The notes under the pieces are model-generated. The model did not search any database, was not told where the DNA came from, and was given only the letters and a program-made list of their open reading frames with translations. The translations under genes were made by a program, and so were the position numbers. Shown in pieces: positions 7,421 to 14,096 of a DNA stretch of 33,966 bases. The first letter of the stretch is position 1. Each line of letters opens with the position of its first letter. Source of the stretch: Leeuwenhoekiella marinoflava DSM 3653. Its GTDB lineage: Bacteria > Bacteroidota > Bacteroidia > Flavobacteriales > Flavobacteriaceae. The stretch is taken from assembly GCF_900129005.1 (NCBI RefSeq), contig NZ_FQUN01000010.1:190985-224950 (forward strand), written 5' to 3'.

Positions 7421-7861
7421 TTAATCTTCTCGATCGCTTAAAATTTCACCTGTTGCGTCTACAACTAAATCGCGCTCTTGAGACCATCCTTTTTCAAGTT
7501 CTATAGAATAGGTGGTTTTGCCTTTTATAGCTAATTTTTCAACTTCATCAATTGTAAAATCATTATATGCTTTAACCAGTGCATTTTGTACCACCTGAGG
7601 CAGTTCATCTGCTGCTAGTTCCTGCTCAGACTTTAATACCGAACCAGAGGTATCATACCAGATCTCATAATCCATACGGTTGATTTCAAACGCTACATGG
7701 TAACCAGTATATTCTTGCTCCCACTCCACATCAGTAGCTTGAGCATAGTTTTGCTGAAAACTAGCTCTTACAGCTTGTGGTACAGTATCAGGAGTTAAAT
7801 CTTGAGCATTTACAGCGGTTATTCCGGTTAGCCCCAGTAGCATCAGTTTTAAATTTTTCAT
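7421..7861 (-). CDS. PepSY-like secreted protein (paralogue 2)
   Basis: A 146-residue secreted protein with a signal peptide (residues 1-19, ending AVNAQ). It has two PepSY-like halves: V-P-Q-A-V-R-A-S-F-x-Q-N-Y-A-Q-A-T-D-V-E-W-E, then YEIWYDTSGSVLKSEQELAA, then LPQVVQNALVKAYNDFTIDEVEKL and a C-terminal strand DLVVDATGEIL. It is a paralogue of the 6800-7231 gene, and both have the same upstream regulatory block. It is divergent from the response regulator gene with 216 nt between the start codons. In similar flavobacterial loci such proteins are targets or partners of the adjacent two-component system; that is inference here. Confidence 0.82.
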   Translation of the reverse strand: MKNLKLMLLGLTGITAVNAQDLTPDTVPQAVRASFQQNYAQATDVEWEQEYTGYHVAFEINRMDYEIWYDTSGSVLKSEQELAADELPQVVQNALVKAYNDFTIDEVEKLAIKGKTTYSIELEKGWSQERDLVVDATGEILSDRED

Positions 7862-7885
7862 AATTTTTCAGTTTAAATTCTGTAC

Positions 7886-7952
7886 AAACAAAGGACTCAA
7901 AACTGGAAACATTTGGTAGCTCTAGCTGCTGTAAACGTTAAAAATTGTGAAA
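7886..7952 (-). promoter_or_regulatory. Conserved 67-bp upstream block, copy 2
   Basis: Ungapped match to 7260-7326 at 51 of 67 positions. It starts 24 nt upstream of the ATG of the second PepSY-like gene and lies inside the intergenic region shared with the divergent response regulator. The most conserved parts are CTCAAA, CTGGAA, TTGGTA, GTTAAAA and TGTGAAA (plus-strand reading). Confidence 0.6.
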
Positions 7953-8077
7953 CTGCCATTCAGATCGGGAAAGCTTGCTTTATTTAGAAGCTATAAAATA
8001 TAGCTACATTATTCTGGCTTTACCACTTCTTTACAGAATTGGCTATTAATGTTGCTTAACTTATACAGACCGTAGCG

Positions 8078-8749
8078 ATGAAAATATTGATTATAGAAGA
8101 CGAACCTCAGATGCTAGATAATATGCGAGATACGCTAGAGCAAGAACGCTATCTGGTAGAGACCGCAAGTACATTCTCTGAAGCGAGTTTTAAAATAGGC
8201 AGTTATGATTATGACTGTATTTTACTTGACATTATGCTACCTGATGGTAATGGTCTCAGCTTACTCAAACAACTTAAAGATTTGGGTAAAGAAGAAGGGG
8301 TTATCATCGTTTCTGCAAATGACTCTTTAGATGATCGTATTCAAGGTTTAAATAGGGGAGCAGATGATTACCTGCCTAAGCCTTTTCACACTGCAGAATT
8401 GAATGCTCGTGTACAGGCAGTTTTAAGACGCAGAAATTTTGAAGGAAATAAATACATAGAAATAGGCAATGTGGTCATTGATCCCGAAAGCCGAAGCCTC
8501 ACTGTAGCAAACAAGAAAGTGATTTTAAACCGAAAAGAATACGATATTCTTACTTATCTGATTGCTAATAAAACCAGACTGGTTACCAAAGCTGCTCTTG
8601 CTGAGCACGTATGGGGAGATCATATAGATCAGGCTGATAGCTTTGATTTTATATACTCTCAAATTAAAAACCTGCGTAAAAAACTAGAAAAAGCTACTAT
8701 TAAAGTTGGAGCCGTTTACGGTATAGGGTATAAACTAGAGCTCGATTGA
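8078..8749 (+). CDS. OmpR/PhoB-type response regulator
   Basis: A 223-residue two-domain regulator of normal family length. The receiver domain (residues 1-115) has the acidic pair E7-D8, the phospho-acceptor D51 in LLDIMLPDGNG, the conserved S/T in VIIVSAND and K in YLPKPF. The C-terminal domain (about 125-222) is a winged-helix Trans_reg_C with LNRKEYDILTYLIANKTRLVTK and a closing VYGIGYKLEL. It probably binds DNA as a dimer on direct repeats when phosphorylated by the kinase encoded downstream, whose ATG overlaps this stop codon by one base (TGATG). The two PepSY-like genes upstream are likely targets. Confidence 0.93.
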   Translation: MKILIIEDEPQMLDNMRDTLEQERYLVETASTFSEASFKIGSYDYDCILLDIMLPDGNGLSLLKQLKDLGKEEGVIIVSANDSLDDRIQGLNRGADDYLPKPFHTAELNARVQAVLRRRNFEGNKYIEIGNVVIDPESRSLTVANKKVILNRKEYDILTYLIANKTRLVTKAALAEHVWGDHIDQADSFDFIYSQIKNLRKKLEKATIKVGAVYGIGYKLELD

Positions 8750-10020
8750 TGAAACTACTCAATTACACTTCAAAATATCTAGCATTTCTTTTACTTGGCG
8801 TCATCACGCTATGGGCATTAGCATTTTATTACGCGATGCTTGATGAGATATACGACAGTCTTGACGATGGACTCGAAAACCAAAAAATTCTCTTGCTCAA
8901 ACGTGCTAAACAAGACCCCAGTATTCTAAAAAACAATGACTTCAACAAACACGTATACAGCTTTATACCCATTGAAAAAAATCAATACGAGGATCATAAG
9001 GAGCGGTATCAGGACACGCTGATGTACATGATTAATGAAGAAGATTATGAGCCGGTGCGTATTTATGAAAGCACGCTGAAAACAGATGGCAACTATTACA
9101 AGCTAAAAATCATAACTTCTATGGTAGAGGAAGATGACCTCATTGAAGACCTCGTAAGTTATCTGATAGGTTTGTATGTTATTTTAGTGATAAGCATTCT
9201 CATCTTAAACAACTTATTACTCAAACGCATCTGGAAACCTTTTTACAACATTATTGCCCAGCTTAAAAGCTTTAATATTGAAAATAAATCTCAAATCACG
9301 CTCACCCCTACCACTGTAGAAGAATTTAACCTGCTCAACACCACGGTAAGCGAACTCATAAACGCTGCACATAAATCATATAATGAGCAAAAACAGTTTC
9401 TTGAAAATGCATCCCATGAGCTACAAACACCCCTAGCAATAAGTATCAATAAACTGGAATTGTTTCTTGAAAAAAACACCCTTACTGATGACCAACTTAT
9501 GCATATGGCACAAGTATTGGATAATCTGGGACGACTTACCCGTTTAAACAAATCCTTGCTGTTACTATCTAAAATCGAAAACAAACAGTTTCAGGAAGAA
9601 GATAAAATTGATTTTAATACACTTGCTCAAGAATGCATCACAGACTTTGAAGACATCGCAAAGCATAAAGGAATAGCCTTACAACTAGAAACTCAGAATA
9701 CTATTCACTTTAAAATGAATAAAGATCTGGCTCGTATAGTATTGACCAACCTGATTAAGAATGCTCTTGTGCACGGAAAAAAACAAAACCCCGTTATTAT
9801 ACATATTGAAAATCAACTGCTCAAAGTAAGCAACACTGGTATCGACTCACCTCTAGATTCAGAACTTATTTTTGCTCGTTTTAAAAAAATAGGAGCAACA
9901 GAAAAATCAACAGGTCTGGGTTTACCTATTGCACGTGCTATAGCCGAGAAGTACAATGTTAAACTCTATTATACGTTTGACCAACAACACACGTTTAATC
10001 TTCAATTTCCCAAAAATTAG
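8749..10020 (+). CDS. Sensor histidine kinase
   Basis: A 423-residue membrane kinase. There are two membrane segments (about residues 10-30 and 137-158) with a periplasmic sensor loop of about 105 residues between them. The HisKA motif FLENASHELQTPLA carries the phosphorylated H223. The ATP-binding domain has an N-box (NLIKNALVHG), a reduced G1 box (VSNTG), an F-box (IFARFKK) and a G2 box (TGLGLPIARAIAE). The D-x-G of the usual G1 box reads N-T-G, which is common in this flavobacterial subgroup. The frame is open from a TTG at 8746, but the ATG at 8749 overlapping the regulator stop is the natural start. The signal is unknown; a link to envelope state through the PepSY-like proteins is inferred. 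Confidence 0.92.
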   Translation: MKLLNYTSKYLAFLLLGVITLWALAFYYAMLDEIYDSLDDGLENQKILLLKRAKQDPSILKNNDFNKHVYSFIPIEKNQYEDHKERYQDTLMYMINEEDYEPVRIYESTLKTDGNYYKLKIITSMVEEDDLIEDLVSYLIGLYVILVISILILNNLLLKRIWKPFYNIIAQLKSFNIENKSQITLTPTTVEEFNLLNTTVSELINAAHKSYNEQKQFLENASHELQTPLAISINKLELFLEKNTLTDDQLMHMAQVLDNLGRLTRLNKSLLLLSKIENKQFQEEDKIDFNTLAQECITDFEDIAKHKGIALQLETQNTIHFKMNKDLARIVLTNLIKNALVHGKKQNPVIIHIENQLLKVSNTGIDSPLDSELIFARFKKIGATEKSTGLGLPIARAIAEKYNVKLYYTFDQQHTFNLQFPKN

Positions 10021-10096
10021 TTATGCTGAAACTTATATTCCCAATTCTTTCTAGTTTTAATACAGAAATTTGTTTTCTGAAAAATGCAGATTTAAA

Positions 10097-10960
10097 ATGA
10101 AGTATTTATCACATTATATAATTTTTGGTGCTCTGATTTTTTCAGGTGTACTTTCATATGCTTTTTATAAAAAATCTATTGCTGAAGAACGGAAGATTTT
10201 AGAAAACGCATCCTATAACATTGTAAATAGTTGGGAGTTGCCTACACTTCTTGATGAAGTTAGCGGTATTGCTTGGGTAAATGATTCTACAATAGCTTGT
10301 ATTCAAGATGAAGATGGTGTTATTTACAATTTCAACATAAATACCGGTGAGATTAGTAACGATATTATTTTTGCTGAAGGTGGCGATTATGAAGCGATTG
10401 CTCTTAATGAAAATGATGCCTATGTAATGCGCAGTGATGGTCGTATTTTTGAAATTAAATCATTCGCTTCAGACGCTATTACTCCCCGTTATTTTGATAC
10501 TTCTTTTGGGTCTAAAAACAATATGGAGTCGCTTACTTATAATCCAAAAACTAACAGTCTCATCACAGTAGCTAAAGATAAAGGCTTAGCAAAAGATCGT
10601 TACAAGGGCCTCTATTCAATTCCTTTAGAAACTAAAATTCAGGATGAAAAACCACTATTCAAAATAGATATGCAAGCCAAAGAGTTTGAGGCTTTCCGAA
10701 GTAAAAAAGAAGAGAAAACCTTTAATCCTTCAGATATGGCTATACATCCAAAAACTGGGGAATATTATATTGTAGATGGAAAAAAACCAAAGCTTTTGAT
10801 ATTGAGTCCTACCGGAAAAATAAAAATCATTCATGAATTAAATAAATTTCATTTCGCGCAACCAGAGAGTATAACCTTTAGTCCTAATGGCACGCTATAC
10901 ATTGCTAACGAAGCTGCTGATGGAGTAGCAACACTTCTGGAGGTTACTTTAAAAAAGTAA
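10097..10960 (+). CDS. SdiA-regulated/YjiK-type beta-propeller protein
   Basis: A protein of about 287 residues with an N-terminal membrane anchor or uncleaved signal (YIIFGALIFSGVLSYAF), so it faces the periplasm. The rest shows the SdiA-regulated family (PF06977) pattern of repeated four-strand blades: EVSGIAWVNDSTIACIQDEDG, EGGDYEAIALNENDAYVMRSDG, KNNMESLTYNPKTNSLITVAKD, NPSDMAIHPKTGEYYIVDGKKP and QPESITFSPNGTLYIANEAADG (shortened readings). The family is calcium-binding, propeller-like and of unclear function. The ATG at 10097 is preceded by TTTAAA; the nine extra upstream codons to 10070 are not family-like. It follows the kinase by 76 nt on the same strand and could be read from the same transcript. 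Confidence 0.82.
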   Translation: MKYLSHYIIFGALIFSGVLSYAFYKKSIAEERKILENASYNIVNSWELPTLLDEVSGIAWVNDSTIACIQDEDGVIYNFNINTGEISNDIIFAEGGDYEAIALNENDAYVMRSDGRIFEIKSFASDAITPRYFDTSFGSKNNMESLTYNPKTNSLITVAKDKGLAKDRYKGLYSIPLETKIQDEKPLFKIDMQAKEFEAFRSKKEEKTFNPSDMAIHPKTGEYYIVDGKKPKLLILSPTGKIKIIHELNKFHFAQPESITFSPNGTLYIANEAADGVATLLEVTLKK

Positions 10961-11143
10961 AGTTTAAATATTTAGTGTTTGTCTCTTGATCAAATTCTAA
11001 AACCGGTGTGAGGTCTGGTTGTTAGAATACTGGTTTAAGAGCTAATTGTAAGCAAATACTTAGAAGTTCATAAGGCTTTGAAGTATTTGAATCTCGATTA
11101 TCCAGCTAAGGTATATTGTGATTATTACGCTAAATTAAATGGA

Positions 11144-11175
11144 GAAGCCGCAACTGCTTATACAGTTGCGGCTTC
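11144..11175. terminator. Bidirectional terminator hairpin between convergent genes
   Basis: GAAGCCGCAACTG (11144-11156) and CAGTTGCGGCTTC (11163-11175) form a perfect 13-bp stem with a 6-nt loop. It sits between the end of the propeller gene (10960) and the end of the YceI-like gene (11202). T-tracts are weak on both sides, so termination efficiency is uncertain. The rest of this 241-nt gap holds a 48-codon stop-free stretch (11039-11182) without a start codon, not called as a gene. Confidence 0.6.
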
Positions 11176-11201
11176 AAGGGTTTAAACTAAAAAACCTACA
11201 A

Positions 11202-11789
11202 TTACTCTAAAAATTCTGCATTAAGAACTCCTGCGATATCAAATTCTATAGCAATAACCTCTTTTATTTTAATCAACCCAAATAGCTTTTTGGGAAGTTC
11301 AAGATTATAATCGCTAATATTCAACTTAAGAATTCCTTTTAAATGTTTGAGATCTCCCGCTATGATTTCTACAGGTATCGTATAGGTATGCTGCTGACCT
11401 GCAAGCGCTATATTTACTAAAGCTTCATACCCTCGCTCTACCCGGTTAAACTGTTTAAAGTTGAGGATAATCACTGGGTATTGCTCTGCTTGCAGCATCG
11501 CTCTAAAATCCTTATTGATTGCCTTCCCTCCACAATTAAATCCTGCTAAGTTGAGTTCTAATTTTGCATTACGCAAAAGAATGAGGTCTCCCTGATTGCA
11601 GTAAGCTATCTTTTTTTGAGGGTCAAAATAAGCAGGGTCAAAAAAACAGCTAAAACCGGTTACATTAGTTTTACCTGAAACACGCAGCGTACTGCTTTGC
11701 AGCTCACTAATTGTGGCCTCTCCAAAATTAGGTTGACCCAATAACACAGAACCACTTAACACGAATAATAAGTTTAAAAGGGCTTTCAT
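11202..11789 (-). CDS. YceI-like secreted protein (downstream copy)
   Basis: A 195-residue protein with a signal peptide (residues 1-18, ending SVLLGQ). The body fits the YceI-like lipocalin-type barrel family, which binds isoprenoid or other amphiphilic ligands: STLRVSGKTNVTGFSCFF near the start, GGKAINKDFRAMLQAEQYP in the middle, and LKLNISDYNLELPKKLFGLIK at the end, which matches the family's S-x-Y-x-x-x-P pattern. Compared with the upstream YceI-like gene it carries extra cysteines (FSCFF, AYCNQG, FNCGG). It is the last gene of a minus-strand group; a strong hairpin separates it from the barrel gene, so it may have its own promoter or be read at a reduced level. Confidence 0.75.
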   Translation of the reverse strand: MKALLNLLFVLSGSVLLGQPNFGEATISELQSSTLRVSGKTNVTGFSCFFDPAYFDPQKKIAYCNQGDLILLRNAKLELNLAGFNCGGKAINKDFRAMLQAEQYPVIILNFKQFNRVERGYEALVNIALAGQQHTYTIPVEIIAGDLKHLKGILKLNISDYNLELPKKLFGLIKIKEVIAIEFDIAGVLNAEFLE

Positions 11790-11803
11790 AATCAGAGGTT
11801 TTA

Positions 11804-11839
11804 AAGATCACAGCGTGTAACGCTACATGCTGTGATCTT
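11804..11839 (-). terminator. Strong hairpin between barrel gene and downstream YceI-like gene
   Basis: A 16-bp stem with one wobble pair (11804-11819 and 11824-11839) and an ACGC loop. It lies just after the restored stop of the barrel gene (11852) and before the YceI-like ATG (11789). The trailing T-run on the minus strand is short (CTTTAAA), so it may act as a partial terminator or as an mRNA-stability element. Confidence 0.6.
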
Positions 11840-11851
11840 GTTTATTTCAGT

Positions 11852-11977
11852 TTAGAAACTAATCGCAGCTTCAAGCATAAAACCGTCAAACTTTGCGTCA
11901 TTATGAAGATCTATAACAGGATAATCATTATAATTCTGAACAACATACTCTGCTTTCAGCAAAATATTTTTTGTCAT
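11852..11977 (-). pseudogene. Out-of-frame C-terminal end of the outer-membrane barrel gene
   Basis: In the frame shifted by one base relative to 11974-13122, 41 codons read on from an ATG at 11977 to a TAA at 11852. They contain KNILLKAEYVVQNYNDYP, HNDAKFDGFMLEAAISF and end in Phe: two beta-strands and the terminal residue expected for an outer-membrane barrel. They continue the protein exactly where the upstream frame stops (LAAGGL stop versus LAAGGF-MTKN). One missing base near 11977-11982 explains the break. Confidence 0.8.
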
Positions 11978-13122
11978 AAACCACCAGCAGCAAGTTGAAA
12001 ACGATCTATAGAAACATCGCTACCACCTACTAGAGTTCCGTCAACATAGTTGTAACGACCACCTAAATAGATTTTCTCTTTAGGTCCAAATCTGTAAATC
12101 AACTCACCTGAATATTGGTTCCAACTGCGGTTGTCTGTCTCTGCAGCAGTCTTACCGGTTGCATGCTCATAGATACCAAAGAATTCCAAACCTTTGTATT
12201 TGAAGAATGGGTTGATCATGACTGAAGTAAGCTCATTATTAAGACCGGGATTGATACGCCCTGCTCTAAAACCATCTCCGGTACCGTCTTCTGCAATCAT
12301 CACATTGTAATATCTAGAACCAGAACGGTCACCACTGTATAAATAAGCGCTAGCTGTTTGATTGGTTTTGTAAACAGATCCTGTTAACCGTACACGTAAA
12401 TCTTCTGATACAGCTTTATCATAACCCAATTTTGCGATGAATGACGGACTTGTAGTTTCTGGGTTGGTAACAGCTTGATTCAATTTACCATTAGTCATAC
12501 TCAACATTCCCATCCAGCCGTTATTGAAGTAATATACCTCTGCACCAACTTCAGTAGTAAAACTATCCATTAGATAATTTCCCACAAACGGATTGTATAA
12601 AGCCATTGCATTATCGGTACGTCTAAAGTGAGCGTCTCCGTAGTTGCTTTCCATATGTCCTATTTTAATACGCACATGATTCATCAAGTCTTCCATAAAT
12701 CCTTTTTGGATGAATTCTAATTTATCTATCTGAAAATAGCCACCTTTCACATAGGTTTCGTTGTGGTGTTGTGAAGATAAATAGGTTCTTAAGTGCATAC
12801 GTACCCCGTCATACAAAGCCACATCCAGGTCCAGATTTGCTGTTGCCAGATTAAAGTTGCTGCCTATTTCCTGTAAAACCGGAGTAGCTGCATTACCGCT
12901 GTTCTCGTGATCTATTGCTTGAAATTGTATGGTAGAAGCACCACCTATACGCACGTGGATACCATCAAAGCTTGATAGTGTATCCTTAGGCGCTTCAAAG
13001 GTTGAAATTCCGCGTTGATCAGGTGATCTGTAGTTATCTAAATCACGTTGACTTTGTGCCTGTAGTGTCATCCCAAAAAGAGGTAAGACAATGAGGCTTA
13101 AATAGGTAAGTTTAGTTTTCAT
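11974..13122 (-). CDS. Outer-membrane beta-barrel protein, frameshifted near its 3' end
   Basis: A 382-residue reading frame with a signal peptide (residues 1-22, ending LQAQ). The mature part reads as an outer-membrane porin-type barrel: IHVRIGGASTIQFQAI, DLDVALYDGVRMHLRTYLSS, KLEFIQKGFMEDLMNHVRI, KIGHMESNYGDAHFRRTDN, and late strands YSGELIYRF, KIYLGGRYNYVDG. Porin-like families of this kind use GxMExNYGDAHFRR as a conserved lining segment. The frame stops at LAAGGL, while the final two strands lie out of frame at 11852-11977. As written, the protein lacks the C-terminal strand and terminal Phe needed for barrel assembly, so it is probably non-functional unless the break is a sequence error or is bypassed. 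It lies 12 nt after a YceI-like gene and is presumably co-transcribed with it. Confidence 0.8.
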   Translation of the reverse strand: MKTKLTYLSLIVLPLFGMTLQAQSQRDLDNYRSPDQRGISTFEAPKDTLSSFDGIHVRIGGASTIQFQAIDHENSGNAATPVLQEIGSNFNLATANLDLDVALYDGVRMHLRTYLSSQHHNETYVKGGYFQIDKLEFIQKGFMEDLMNHVRIKIGHMESNYGDAHFRRTDNAMALYNPFVGNYLMDSFTTEVGAEVYYFNNGWMGMLSMTNGKLNQAVTNPETTSPSFIAKLGYDKAVSEDLRVRLTGSVYKTNQTASAYLYSGDRSGSRYYNVMIAEDGTGDGFRAGRINPGLNNELTSVMINPFFKYKGLEFFGIYEHATGKTAAETDNRSWNQYSGELIYRFGPKEKIYLGGRYNYVDGTLVGGSDVSIDRFQLAAGGL

Positions 13123-13134
13123 AAGTATTGGTAT

Positions 13135-13731
13135 TTATAGAGATTGATTAATAAATGTTGTTTTAAATGTGATATGGAGTTCGTCACCTGTCGTTATGGT
13201 GCCAAACAAAGCTGTAGGAGGATCTATTTTATAAGTGCTCATTTGCATTTTATAAGCACCTGACAAAACAATCTGATCGGCTAAAACGTGTACTTCAAAT
13301 GGTATAGAAACAGTCTTAGTAACTCCTGAAATTGTAAGGCTTCCGGTTGTTTTTATTGAATAGGTGTTCGCACTGATTTGCTCCAGACTTCCCACTGATT
13401 TAAGGCTATATGTGATTGCTTTGTACTTTTTTGTATTTAAAGCTTTATAGGTGTTTTTATCCATCCCGTTTTTTCCACTAGACAGACTCTCTGCTACAAT
13501 TTGAAGTTCTAGTTTATTCAAAGCTGTTAAGACTCCACCCTCTTGGCTTATCGCTAACTTGCCGCTCATATCTTCTACCTCACATTCCCAATCGTGAAGA
13601 TTCGAAGTACCTGCGACAGTCATTGAAGACTCAGAATTTTTTAAAGAATAGGTTTGAGCAAAACCTTTTTGAAGACCAAACCCTAAAAGGATTAGACTAA
13701 AGCAAATTGGATATAGTATTGACTTTTTCAT
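13135..13731 (-). CDS. YceI-like secreted protein (upstream copy)
   Basis: A protein of about 198 residues with a signal peptide (ending GFAQ). It is a good YceI-family match: SSMTVAGTSNLHDWECEVED near the start (the T-S-N-L-H-D-W motif is typical of the Bacteroidota branch), GMDKNTYKALNTKKYKAITY, LTISGVTKTVSIPFEV, and the closing YKMQMSTYKIDPPTALFGTI and DELHITFKTTF. The family folds as a lipocalin-like barrel that binds long lipids such as polyprenyl compounds. The frame is open from 13758, but the ATG at 13731 gives a clean MKKSILYPICFSLILLG signal peptide. It is the first gene of a three-gene group, 12 nt before the barrel gene, which suggests carrier and channel act together. Confidence 0.82.
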   Translation of the reverse strand: MKKSILYPICFSLILLGFGLQKGFAQTYSLKNSESSMTVAGTSNLHDWECEVEDMSGKLAISQEGGVLTALNKLELQIVAESLSSGKNGMDKNTYKALNTKKYKAITYSLKSVGSLEQISANTYSIKTTGSLTISGVTKTVSIPFEVHVLADQIVLSGAYKMQMSTYKIDPPTALFGTITTGDELHITFKTTFINQSL

Positions 13732-13868
13732 AGTATATGGTTTTTGATTACTATGCAAAGTTCCATCAGAAAGAACGCCTGAAATATGATTAAAGTCAGG
13801 TTACAGATTTAATACAAACTATATGTATTGAAAATGCATTTTAGCGATTGAGAAATTTAGAAGAAGCC

Positions 13869-13902
13869 ATAAAAAAGCTCCGATTGTAATGAAAATCGGA
13901 GC
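13869..13902 (-). terminator. Terminator-like hairpin in a divergent intergenic region
   Basis: AAGCTCCGATT (13873-13883) and AATCGGAGCTT (13892-13902) make a perfect 11-bp stem, followed on the minus strand by a T-run (plus-strand A at 13869-13874). It lies between divergent genes (starts 13731 minus and 14097 plus), where no gene ends. Either a short minus-strand RNA begins between about 13905 and 14090, or it blocks antisense transcription from the 14097 side. The rest of this 365-nt gap shows no coding sequence. Confidence 0.6.
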
Positions 13903-14096
13903 TTAAATTTTTAACCTATATTCAAAATTTATTTTAGTTTTTAAACACGTGTGAATTAGCCCTCTTTTTCACAAAACCTCCTCACATCTTTCAAAAACTC
14001 TTAACACTTCATTAAAGGAGTGTTATATAGGGTTAAAAAATATTTAACATTAACATATTTGACATATTTTCAACCTCAAAATCATTCAATTCATTT

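Noticed and set aside
11039-11182. A 48-codon stop-free stretch (KYLEVHKALKYLNLDYPAKV and onward) on the plus strand after the propeller gene.
   Set aside because: It has no start codon, its last third is the arm of a perfect terminator hairpin, and I recognise no family. A gene remnant is possible but not supported.
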